Source of the DNA: a virus
Direction: 5' to 3' (one strand)
Virus record (IMG/VR): IMGVR_UViG_3300037189_015223
Location: 1-20,795 of that record
Length of the DNA stretch: 20,795 nucleotides
Numbering within the stretch: the first letter of the stretch is position 1; each line of letters starts with the position of its first letter. Shown piece after piece: positions 6,879 to 14,718 of this stretch. The notes beneath the pieces were generated by a model, which was given only the letters and a program-made list of their open reading frames with translations, made no database searches and was not told the origin of the DNA. The position numbers and the translations under genes are program-made.

Positions 6879-9800
6879 TAGAAATTCCATTCATCCTCTT
6901 CTTCCTCAACTGGCTTAGTTTCGATTATTAATTCCTCATTTTCTTCTTCAGCATCTATGATGTCAAACACTGGTTTTATATTATCGACCTCAACTAAAAA
7001 TTCAAATTTTTGAATATTATTACTAAAGTCATCAATTGTTTGGTGTTGAACGTCGTCATCATCCTCATCTTCAGTATTAACAACTAGTTTTTTTTGTTTC
7101 CTTTTTGGTAATAATTTTTTAGTGTTTATATCAGCTTCTTTTACCACTTCTTCAATTCCATCGGCACTTTGAACTATAAAGTCTAAAGTTTTACCAGAAT
7201 AAAATTCTAAATTGTTCTTATAATCAATCCATCTTTCATATCTATCATCTGCTTTATTTTGTGTTAACTCATACCAGCTATTCCTTTCAAAGATTTCATT
7301 TTCATACTTTAATATGTCCGTAATATCAGCTAATTTACCACCCCATTTAATTGATACAATCGAATTATTATCAAAATCAAAATCACCGATAGAATATATC
7401 TCATGTGGAATTTCGTCACCATTTTTTATTCTTACTAATTCATCGTATTCAAACTTCTTAAAGATATTATCTAATAACACTTTCTCGTGTTTAATACCAT
7501 CAATTCTTTCAATTTCTTTTTTCTCAAAATAATTAACCTTAACTTCCTCCCATTTATCGATATCAATATCATTAGGGGTTTTATTTACACTAACCCAAAA
7601 CTTAATTTCTTTGTCTTCCATTGTCATTAGTTCCTCATATGTATCTTGGTCACCTTCTTTATTTGGTATACCAAAAACCAATTCACATTCAGATTCAGTG
7701 AAAAATTTTCTATCTTTCAATTTCTCTAACTTAGTTTTTTTATCTTTTATAATAGATAACAAAACATCTTCTCTTATTACTGAATTAAAACACACTAACA
7801 ATGGTTTAACCTTCTTATTAAACGCTTCTAAGTATTTTGCAACGTTATACGTGGTTGTATCCAACTCAGATTCAATCTTAGCTATTGTGTTATTTAACAC
7901 ATTAATTTTTTCTTCATCAGTTTCAGTTAATAATATTTTTTGTAATGATTCGATTTCTTTAAGTAACTCAAGATTAGACTCAACAATATTCGAATCAATT
8001 AATTCACAATTAATTTGTAATTCAGTTTCAAAATTTGGTTGGAAACCATTATTAATTTCATAATCTAAGATTTCTTTTTTTGTCATCTTACTTCTAATCA
8101 AAGTTTTTATATCACCAGTTCCTTTACTAGAACCTGTGTTTACATAATAAATCGTATCACCTAAGTTGACATCTAAATTATTTATTATCGCTAATTCCAT
8201 ATGTGCTTGTCTTGGCATTGGATTACCAGCCTTATTCTTAGTCTTAGCTTTTTTCTTATAATCAGAAACATTTGATTTAACCTTAGATTTAGAAGCAATT
8301 TTAACTACTGGAATACTGTAATTATAGATTAAATCAACATAATCGTAATAATAATTTATAAATTCATAACCCTTACCATTTAATAACATCTTAATAGCCT
8401 TTTGTAAGAATTCCTCAATATAAACTGGCATTTTTTTAGATTTAATCGAGTTTCCAACTAATTTAATCTTACTATCTAATAAATTCGCGTAATTTTTTCT
8501 AGCAAAATTAATCGTAGACTCATATATATCATCAATATCTAATCCCATTCTACCAATCATAAAACCCTCATTAAATTCTGCCAATACAGCATCAAGTCCA
8601 CTCAATTCCTTTCCAGCATATTCAGTTGTTTTCCAGTGATTACCCTTTGCAATATATTTTACATTATCAATATCATCTGGGAATGCAAAGTTGAAGCCAT
8701 CGGTGTTATGAGCTATAATACCATTTATTCCACAAATAAAAGTACCGTCCTCTGTTGATACATCATAAACAAAATTATTTTTATCTTTATTTATTATTAT
8801 TTCATTTTTCCAAATTTCATTTGTTTTCTTTTTTGTTTTTTCAGTAAACGATGAGTTATTTCTATTATTGTTTTTTAAAATAAAAGTGACAAAATTCTCT
8901 TTATCTTTCCTTGTTTTTATTTTATATTCGATTCCAAGTTCTTTAAGTAATAAACCAATACCACTCATAGCTATTTGTGATTTCATACCAATCTCAGAAC
9001 ATTCTAATATTGTATCTCCATAACCATCAGAAGCAAAAACCCCTTCAATAAATGATTTTTTTATTTTGATATCAGCATTTAAAATAGTTTTAGGAACTTT
9101 TTTTTCTCTATAAGATGTGTAAAAAATATCACAAAAAGTATTTGAAAACACTGAATTATGGACAACTAGATTATGAACACCACTTGATTTTAAATGGTTT
9201 TTAATCAACCCTTCAACACCAAAACTATCCTTTAGAATTGTTTTTAATTTCTCTAAATGGGTTAATTTGGTGTTTGATATTTTCCAATTACTTCTTTTAG
9301 ATAGATATGTCTTAATTTCACCAGTTTTTTTAGATGTGTAATTAACTTTTCTTTTTGAATTCATAGATGAACCATCACCTAAGAAAAAACCATATAAAAA
9401 TGCTTCATCTTCTGTTAAAAATATTTGTTTATTGGTATTAAAAGGAACCTCATAAGTATCAATTAAATCACCTTGGATTAAAGATGATGGTTTAACCTCA
9501 ACACCGTTTTGGAATAATGAATGGTCCTCAGTAACGTTAATCATCCTATCTTTTGTTGTTATTCTATGAATTTTCTTATCGGTTCCATGTCTATAAACGT
9601 ACTTTATATTTTTCCAACCACCTCTAGTTAATATTTCATAAGGTTTCTCTTCATAATCTCTTAATTTTTCATTATCTAAATAAATAGAATTTTCGTTAAA
9701 TAAATCACAAATAGGTTGAATGTCTATAGTGTTATTCTTTTTATTCCTCAAATATACTGGTGTATCGTATGTGACAGAATCGCCAACTAATGGTTGAAAA

Positions 9801-11623
9801 TTATATTTTTCATGGAAGTGTTTAACCATAAGTCTTAAGTATTGTCTACCACGACAAGTTGTTTCTTCAGCACAGTCAGATGCACCCCAATTAAAGATAT
9901 ATGGAGCACCATAAGCACCAAACCAAGAGTTTGCTAATATTTTTAATGGTAATTGTTTTTTATCGTAAAGATTGGCTAACGCCTTGTTTTCTTTTATTTG
10001 TGCCTTTAACTCTTCAATTTTTTCTGGAGAATAATCATTATTATCTAACTCTTCTTGAATATTTTTAGCTATCTTCTTGTGCTTACCTGTTAAAAATTTA
10101 AACGTATCACGAGTATCAACAACATAAGTAAGTAACCCTTCCATTACACCACTAATGTCTAAGTCTGGAAAGATTTTGTTTGTTAATTGATTCTTTGGGT
10201 ATAACGCTGCATAGTCAAATTTAACAACATTCTTCGCAAACCCAACTTTAAGCAACCTTGAAAGTCCACCAGTAAAATCACGCTTAGGTTCTGTTTCTGG
10301 TATGGCTAAATTGTTTTCATATGACCAAGCGGCCATGATTAGTTTCCACTGACTAGCAGTACCCATGGTTGAACTTCTACTATAAGTAGTTGGTAATAAC
10401 TTAGCAATTAAGAATGCAGCTTGATTAAATATTGTATCTACTTGTTCTGTTTCCCATAAATCATCCAATAAGTATCTTTGTACAATAAACGCGCCAGTCT
10501 TTATTTCATAATCATCTTTTAATGGCATTTTTTCAGAAATCTTGTACCAATCACCATTTTTATTATTAAATGCGTATTGATTAACTGTATCTGACCATGT
10601 ACTATGAATTTTATCACCTGACACGTAAACACGATTTTCTTTATTTAATTCTGAATATTTTGTTATGTATTTTAGACCCCAACTCTTAATGTCAGAGTTA
10701 ATCGCTTGTGCCCTTCTAACTGAGTGAGCAATATCAATAATATTATAACCATACATATACGTTTGTTCGTATGGTTCCATTTCATTACCTAATTTTAAAA
10801 TTGATGGTTTTCGTTTTAACGAAGTAGTTCCATCAAGACCCTTAGCAATCTGAGTAATATCTAAGTCTAATCGTTGACATCTTTGTACTATGAAATTCCA
10901 ATCAAATGATTCTGAGTTATAACCAGTAATAGTATCTGGTTGTATCATAGAAATTCTTTTAAAGAATTCTTTAATATTATCACGTTCGCTTTCCCTACGT
11001 TCCTTAGGCGTATCACCAATAGTTTCAAGAACAAACTCAAAACCACGATTATCACGCATACCAATTTGAAACATACCGTCTTTAGATGGTAATAATCCTT
11101 CGGTTTCTAAGTCAAATTGAAATCTATGAAGGTCGTTATAATCCTCCATACCCTTAAACATACGAATTCCAGTTTGAATCATAAACTGTTCAACTGGTGT
11201 GAAAGCAAAAAATAATTTTGAAAAACTTTTATTGAATATATCGACACCACCAGCTTTAAAATATTGTACTAAATCATTGTAAGATTTTTCTGAAGTTGCA
11301 ATAAATTTATAGCCATTTTCCAAACGCTTAGGTACGTTTCCATTAACATCGCTTATCTTTAAGCGTTTACTCTTAACACCATACTTTTGGGCTTCAGTAA
11401 TTGCCTTTAATTTACTACCATTGTAAAGCAATTTTGAAACATCCTCTTTAAACCAAATAAATGGTTTATATGGATGTTTTTCAATCCTCTTCCCTGTTTG
11501 TGGGTCGTTAATAATAAGGTTAACAAACTTATCGGTATAATTAGCCTCGATACCAACAACGTATTGTTTTGGGTTATTTCCATTTAGGAAATTTTCAATT
11601 GTTTTACTGTCTACATTAATCAT
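6878..11623 (-). CDS. Family-B DNA polymerase (T4 gp43-like) interrupted by an intein
   Basis: A 1581-residue precursor and replicative DNA polymerase with a 3'-5' exonuclease. Exo I is DLETEG (D171, E173), Exo II is GYNSESFD (N236, D241) and Exo III fits Y384-x3-D388. Polymerase motif A is KFDYAALYP (D470), and motif B is KILANSWFG (561-569). Motif C is split: PLVGD stops at D615, a 358-residue intein follows, then TDGFNF resumes at T974, giving GDTDG after splicing. The spliced product would be 1223 residues, longer than T4 gp43 (898). The C-terminus is very acidic, with HQTIDDF as a weak clamp-binding-like motif and a final EEEEDEWNF. The start is ATG 11623: an in-frame GTG at 11653 lies inside the promoter -7 box and would not be transcribed. 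Two tandem host-like promoters lie upstream. Confidence 0.95.
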   Translation of the reverse strand: MINVDSKTIENFLNGNNPKQYVVGIEANYTDKFVNLIINDPQTGKRIEKHPYKPFIWFKEDVSKLLYNGSKLKAITEAQKYGVKSKRLKISDVNGNVPKRLENGYKFIATSEKSYNDLVQYFKAGGVDIFNKSFSKLFFAFTPVEQFMIQTGIRMFKGMEDYNDLHRFQFDLETEGLLPSKDGMFQIGMRDNRGFEFVLETIGDTPKERRESERDNIKEFFKRISMIQPDTITGYNSESFDWNFIVQRCQRLDLDITQIAKGLDGTTSLKRKPSILKLGNEMEPYEQTYMYGYNIIDIAHSVRRAQAINSDIKSWGLKYITKYSELNKENRVYVSGDKIHSTWSDTVNQYAFNNKNGDWYKISEKMPLKDDYEIKTGAFIVQRYLLDDLWETEQVDTIFNQAAFLIAKLLPTTYSRSSTMGTASQWKLIMAAWSYENNLAIPETEPKRDFTGGLSRLLKVGFAKNVVKFDYAALYPKNQLTNKIFPDLDISGVMEGLLTYVVDTRDTFKFLTGKHKKIAKNIQEELDNNDYSPEKIEELKAQIKENKALANLYDKKQLPLKILANSWFGAYGAPYIFNWGASDCAEETTCRGRQYLRLMVKHFHEKYNFQPLVGDSVTYDTPVYLRNKKNNTIDIQPICDLFNENSIYLDNEKLRDYEEKPYEILTRGGWKNIKYVYRHGTDKKIHRITTKDRMINVTEDHSLFQNGVEVKPSSLIQGDLIDTYEVPFNTNKQIFLTEDEAFLYGFFLGDGSSMNSKRKVNYTSKKTGEIKTYLSKRSNWKISNTKLTHLEKLKTILKDSFGVEGLIKNHLKSSGVHNLVVHNSVFSNTFCDIFYTSYREKKVPKTILNADIKIKKSFIEGVFASDGYGDTILECSEIGMKSQIAMSGIGLLLKELGIEYKIKTRKDKENFVTFILKNNNRNNSSFTEKTKKKTNEIWKNEIIINKDKNNFVYDVSTEDGTFICGINGIIAHNTDGFNFAFPDDIDNVKYIAKGNHWKTTEYAGKELSGLDAVLAEFNEGFMIGRMGLDIDDIYESTINFARKNYANLLDSKIKLVGNSIKSKKMPVYIEEFLQKAIKMLLNGKGYEFINYYYDYVDLIYNYSIPVVKIASKSKVKSNVSDYKKKAKTKNKAGNPMPRQAHMELAIINNLDVNLGDTIYYVNTGSSKGTGDIKTLIRSKMTKKEILDYEINNGFQPNFETELQINCELIDSNIVESNLELLKEIESLQKILLTETDEEKINVLNNTIAKIESELDTTTYNVAKYLEAFNKKVKPLLVCFNSVIREDVLLSIIKDKKTKLEKLKDRKFFTESECELVFGIPNKEGDQDTYEELMTMEDKEIKFWVSVNKTPNDIDIDKWEEVKVNYFEKKEIERIDGIKHEKVLLDNIFKKFEYDELVRIKNGDEIPHEIYSIGDFDFDNNSIVSIKWGGKLADITDILKYENEIFERNSWYELTQNKADDRYERWIDYKNNLEFYSGKTLDFIVQSADGIEEVVKEADINTKKLLPKRKQKKLVVNTEDEDDDDVQHQTIDDFSNNIQKFEFLVEVDNIKPVFDIIDAEEENEELIIETKPVEEEEDEWNF
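8705..9778 (-). mobile_element. Intein with LAGLIDADG homing endonuclease in polymerase motif C
   Basis: In-frame insertion of 358 residues, from Ser1 (codon at 9778-9776; SVTYDTPVYL) to Asn358 (codon 8707-8705; GIIAHN), followed by Thr as the +1 residue. Splicing block B is VTEDHS (T83-x2-H86), and the C-terminal blocks are FVYDVSTEDGTFICG and INGIIAHN, with the penultimate His. The endonuclease has both LAGLIDADG helices, LYGFFLGDG (128-136) and FIEGVFASDG (243-252), each with its acidic residue, so it appears active. It is inserted between GD and TDG of motif C, a known insertion site in family-B polymerases. The polymerase cannot be active until the intein is removed. The junction uses Ser and Thr nucleophiles, not Cys. 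Confidence 0.95.
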
Positions 11624-11642
11624 TTCTGTGAATATATTTTTA

Positions 11643-11673
11643 CAAATATACACACACTTTAATCAAAAAACAA
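11643..11673 (-). promoter_or_regulatory. Proximal DNA polymerase promoter, Bacteroidota type
   Basis: On the minus strand: TTG (11673-11671), a 20-nt spacer, then TATATTTG (11650-11643), a perfect TAnnTTTG box. The ATG follows 19 nt after the box, giving a leader of only about 12-15 nt. This arrangement rules out the GTG at 11653 as the start. Confidence 0.65.
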
Positions 11674-11683
11674 ATTAATTTTT

Positions 11684-11708
11684 TTTGTTAAGTTAATAAC
11701 TTAACAAA
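11684..11708. repeat. 25-bp palindrome between the two polymerase promoters (operator-like)
   Basis: Perfect 12-bp arms, TTTGTTAAGTTA (11684-11695) and TAACTTAACAAA (11697-11708), flank one central base. The right arm shares four bases with the -7 box of the distal promoter (11705-11712), and the left arm ends 11 bp upstream of the proximal promoter's TTG. Symmetry about a single base, and no T-tract on either strand after the arms, fit a protein-binding site better than a terminator. Confidence 0.6.
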
Positions 11709-11735
11709 GATACGAATATTTTATTATAAATACAA
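11705..11735 (-). promoter_or_regulatory. Distal DNA polymerase promoter, Bacteroidota type
   Basis: On the minus strand: TTG (11735-11733), a 20-nt spacer, then TATCTTTG (11712-11705), a second perfect TAnnTTTG box. The TTG lies inside the last codons of the upstream metallopeptidase gene. The -7 box is partly inside the 25-bp palindrome. Confidence 0.55.
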
Positions 11736-12929
11736 GTTTTCGTCTATTTGTTTTCTTTCAGCAACTTTATCAATAGCATCAATAATAAATTTAGCTACTT
11801 CAGAAATTACACGAATATTAGCAAGTATTTTTTCTTTATTACCCTTCCATAATGCAATATATGTTGGTTGATGTTGAACTGGTAAATCATAATGTTTCAT
11901 TACGGTATATGCAACACTTTCTGCTTGTAATTCTTTTATCGCACTATCAAATTTAACATCATCACCTTGATAAAATAATGATGTTTTTTTCCAGTGCATT
12001 AATTCATGTGCAAATTCATGAATAAGAGTTGATAACTCTCCAGCACCCTCAACACTTGATGACATATTAATATGGTCTCCAGCCGAATAACCCTTTTCAC
12101 CACCCTTAGCATCACCCATGGTTATTTTTATTCCAATATCTTCAGCGGCTTCTTTTACATAAGAGAATAATTCTTTTGTTCTTTCAGTTGGTTCGCTTTC
12201 CGTAAACCATTCTGGTGTTTTTGGTACCTCGCCCTTTTCATTCATTGGTTCAGTGTCAGCAATATCAAAAACATTAACAGGTCTAAATCTAACTGGTATT
12301 GTACTTAGAGCGGATTTATCAATACTACCATCATCTTCAATATCATCTGTTTTATCTTTTTTTGAAAACATTGGTGCGAATATCATAATTGATTTTGCAC
12401 CCTTAACAACTCTTCGATTAAATTTATCTTGCCATTGTCTAAAACCAGCAACTTTTGTTGCGTTTGGATTTTGAATCCAAATTAACATTGTATTGTAAAA
12501 ACTATGACCTCTAAATCTAGCAAAGAAATCAAAATATTTTTTAAGTTCAGCTGAAACTGCTCTATCATCTGTTGCGTTTGCTAAATCACTAATATACATA
12601 TTAATTTTATCCATTAAATTACTCTTACCTTGAAAATCTTCAGAATTTTCAACAAAATCTTGTAATTCCTCTAATTTTCCAACAAATTCACTAGATTTAT
12701 TAATTTTTGATAGTGTCTCTTTAGCGGTTTCAAAATTATTTATATCGGTAGTCCAAAAATTGTTAACCCATTTAAATCCATTTGCCTTTAAAGCTTCTTT
12801 ATTTCTAAATGTTTCTTGTGAAGCTTTTTTTGCATCTGGTTCATTCGACTGAACAATCAATTTATTATTTGGTTTATCAACCTTAAGAATTAAGGCTTCG
12901 TAAAGAAATTTTTTAATTAACTTTTTCAT
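11724..12929 (-). CDS. ArdC-like antirestriction protein with zinc metallopeptidase domain; possible capsid-targeting N-terminus
   Basis: A 401-residue protein. Residues about 105-260 match the ArdC N-terminal ssDNA-binding type: FRGHSFYNTMLIWIQNPNAT, GFRQWQDKF and VVKGAKSIMIFAP. The C-terminal part is a gluzincin-like peptidase with H304-E-F-A-H308 and a later Glu (E337 in LQAES) as zinc ligands. A short region at 40-75 (ALKANGFKWVNNFWT) resembles DUF5710-like modules. ArdC proteins protect incoming DNA from host restriction. The N-terminus MKKLIKKFLYEA is amphipathic and ends in L-x-E before Ala, like T4 capsid-targeting sequences cut by the prohead protease. The gene is the last of a virion-gene run, 2 nt behind a structural gene. 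Together these suggest, but do not prove, that it is packaged and injected. Confidence 0.85.
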   Translation of the reverse strand: MKKLIKKFLYEALILKVDKPNNKLIVQSNEPDAKKASQETFRNKEALKANGFKWVNNFWTTDINNFETAKETLSKINKSSEFVGKLEELQDFVENSEDFQGKSNLMDKINMYISDLANATDDRAVSAELKKYFDFFARFRGHSFYNTMLIWIQNPNATKVAGFRQWQDKFNRRVVKGAKSIMIFAPMFSKKDKTDDIEDDGSIDKSALSTIPVRFRPVNVFDIADTEPMNEKGEVPKTPEWFTESEPTERTKELFSYVKEAAEDIGIKITMGDAKGGEKGYSAGDHINMSSSVEGAGELSTLIHEFAHELMHWKKTSLFYQGDDVKFDSAIKELQAESVAYTVMKHYDLPVQHQPTYIALWKGNKEKILANIRVISEVAKFIIDAIDKVAERKQIDENLYL

Positions 12930-12931
12930 AA

Positions 12932-13303
12932 TTATTTTTTTATATTGTTATCTAATATATTGATATATAGTGATTCTCTTATTGGTACAATTAAAGTACC
13001 AGTGTTATCTAAAAATTTTATGGTAAATTGACCTAAATAACGGCCATACTTATTAGTATCTAACGATGTAAATTGATATACAATGTAATACTCCTCACCA
13101 ACACAACTTTCTGGTACTACCAATGAAACAGTTGCTGGGGACATACCAATTTTTTTTATTCCAGTAATCACATCAGTCATACTAAAGTATATTTCAGCAT
13201 TTTGAATCTTTTCAAAGAATTTTTGAAAGTCATTCCTACCGTCTTGAATTAATTCAAGCTTTAATACTGGAAGCGTAGCGTTTTTATTTATAAAGAATTC
13301 CAT
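12932..13303 (-). CDS. Small beta-rich virion protein, unassigned
   Basis: A 123-residue protein with no membrane segment. It has an N-terminal strand (MEFFINKNATLPVLKLELIQDG), a helix (FQKFFEKIQNAEIYFSM), then beta segments EEYYIVYQFTSLDTNKYGRY and LGQFTIKFLDNTGTLIVPI. The order looks like an Ig- or baseplate-type beta sandwich, and I associate such sequences with structural proteins of large phages. Its ATG overlaps the stop codon of the upstream gene by one base (TAATG), and the antirestriction gene follows after 2 nt. An AATAAATA sequence on the minus strand at 13336-13329, inside the upstream gene, lies 25 nt before the start and could be an internal late promoter. The exact function is unknown. 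Confidence 0.75.
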   Translation of the reverse strand: MEFFINKNATLPVLKLELIQDGRNDFQKFFEKIQNAEIYFSMTDVITGIKKIGMSPATVSLVVPESCVGEEYYIVYQFTSLDTNKYGRYLGQFTIKFLDNTGTLIVPIRESLYINILDNNIKK

Positions 13304-13545
13304 TATTTTTGAAACATTTCTTTTAATCTATTTATTACATCATCATCAGTCCATTGACCAATTAAATCATAATCATCACCTTCCCAAATAGTTATAATAC
13401 CAATTGGTAAATCTGTAATCACTCTGACCACTCTTTGTTGAGCGTTATCACTTATTTCTAAAACTCTAATTGATTCAATCCTTATTGGACTTACTGGCGG
13501 TGTATAATATGTTCCCCCAGTAAAATTAATTATTAATCTTTCCAT
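13303..13545 (-). CDS. Small hypothetical protein in tail-gene cluster
   Basis: An 80-residue protein that I do not recognise. The N-terminal half is proline- and beta-rich (FTGGTYYTPPVSPIRIESIR), the middle has RVVRVITDLPIGIITIWEGDDYD, and the C-terminus is a short acidic helix (WTDDDVINRLKEMFQK). It starts 3 nt after the fibre-like gene's stop codon and overlaps the next ATG by one base, so it is coupled within the operon. A minor virion or fibre-attachment role is a guess from position. Confidence 0.7.
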   Translation of the reverse strand: MERLIINFTGGTYYTPPVSPIRIESIRVLEISDNAQQRVVRVITDLPIGIITIWEGDDYDLIGQWTDDDVINRLKEMFQK

Positions 13546-13548
13546 AAA

Positions 13549-14676
13549 TTAAGTTGTGTTTATTATTAAATATCCGACAGAATCGGTATCGCCATTCGCA
13601 GACGAAATTATTGTAAAAGAACCATTAGTTTTTGTTAAAATTGATGCAGTTCCAGCACTATAAACAGCTGTTTGTTTAGTTAATAAGATTAAACTAGTTG
13701 TTTTTACTAGTGAATTATTAACAACAACCGTTGACGGATTACCACCTGTTAAGATAACAACATCAGTTGTTTTATTTGTACCAGAAGTTAGAGTTAAGTC
13801 ACCATTTAATCTTGTTGTTCCAGATACATTAAGCTTGAAACCGCTATCAACTGTTGTACCAATTAATGTATTACCACTTGTTGTTCCAAATAAATTATTA
13901 CCTGTAACCGTTTCAATTGCAATGTGGTTTGTGTTTGTTAAAGATGATAATACTGGATTATAATAAATACCTCTTATAATTGCTGTACCTGTTGTACCTG
14001 TATTATTATAAGTTGGATTTATATGAAGTATATTAGCAACAGGACTTGCTTGTTGTTGAGCAACTGTTACAGCAATACGAAATGCATTTTGTGTAATTCC
14101 AGCCGCACCTAAAAGTGAACCTTGAACAGTCATTAACATCGCATCACCAGCACTACCTACTCTATTGATTGTTTCAAGAGTTCCAACATTGGTTAAATAA
14201 TTTTGACCAAGACTGACTTGTCCAGCATTTAAGAAAATTCTATTACTTGGTCCAAAAGTAATATTTTCACCAGCTGGACCTCCCGTTATTACTTGCGTGT
14301 TAATTGCTGTTTTTGCAATAGTTAAATTTGTACCAGTAAAAGATGAATTTTGAACGTTTATAGTACCATTAACTGTTAAACCAGTCATTGTATTAAATAA
14401 TACATTAAAAGATGTTCCAGAATTATTATTAAATGTAAATGTATTATTTGAATAAGTTGCTCCAGTTGTATATGTATTAATACTACTTAAATCTACTAAT
14501 AGGTTATCCCCTGAATATCTCTCTAATGATAATATGTTTCCGTTTAATGACAAATTAGTTGAATCCAATCCCTTTAATGTAATGAAATTAGTATCAAGCT
14601 CTGTTTGACTTAAAACACTACCTTTATTTGTATCACCATAAGGGCTATTTGTTGCTCTTAATATTAAATCTGGCAT
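13549..14676 (-). CDS. Tail-fibre-like protein
   Basis: A 375-residue Thr/Asn/Ser/Gly-rich protein. The N-terminus (LILRATNSPYGDTNKGSVLS, then QTELDTNFITLKG) looks like a fibre-anchoring segment repeated at the start of many phage fibres. A beta-repeat, TGATYSNNTFTFNNNSGTSF (71-90), matches a segment of the fibre-like protein at 1-527. A late segment, GFKLNVSGTTRLNGDLTL, recalls fibre shaft repeats of Bacteroidota phages. No enzymatic motif and no chaperone domain were seen. It is likely a virion appendage involved in host contact. The preceding gap of 42 nt to the next gene holds a weak late-type box (14709-14716). Confidence 0.75.
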   Translation of the reverse strand: MPDLILRATNSPYGDTNKGSVLSQTELDTNFITLKGLDSTNLSLNGNILSLERYSGDNLLVDLSSINTYTTGATYSNNTFTFNNNSGTSFNVLFNTMTGLTVNGTINVQNSSFTGTNLTIAKTAINTQVITGGPAGENITFGPSNRIFLNAGQVSLGQNYLTNVGTLETINRVGSAGDAMLMTVQGSLLGAAGITQNAFRIAVTVAQQQASPVANILHINPTYNNTGTTGTAIIRGIYYNPVLSSLTNTNHIAIETVTGNNLFGTTSGNTLIGTTVDSGFKLNVSGTTRLNGDLTLTSGTNKTTDVVILTGGNPSTVVVNNSLVKTTSLILLTKQTAVYSAGTASILTKTNGSFTIISSANGDTDSVGYLIINTT

Positions 14677-14708
14677 TATTGTTAAATATGTTTAAAATAA
14701 ATATTGTT

Positions 14709-14716
14709 AATTTATG
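14709..14716 (-). promoter_or_regulatory. Weak late-type promoter box CATAAATT
   Basis: Read on the minus strand, CATAAATT ends 32 nt before ATG 14676 and differs from TATAAATA at the first and last base. It is listed only because its spacing matches the other boxes. Confidence 0.2.
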
Positions 14717-14718
14717 TT

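Noticed and set aside
7314-8063. Two plus-strand open frames antisense to the polymerase
   Set aside because: They are Ser/Leu/Phe-rich complements of a conserved gene, with no start context, and are shadows.
11624-11653. GTG start at 11653 for DNA polymerase
   Set aside because: It lies upstream of the -7 box TATATTTG and would not be in the proximal transcript. ATG 11623 fits better, although transcripts from the distal promoter would include it.
11725-11732. Perfect TATAAATA on the plus strand
   Set aside because: It faces into the antisense of the ArdC-like gene with no plus-strand gene downstream. It shows that the box also occurs by chance.
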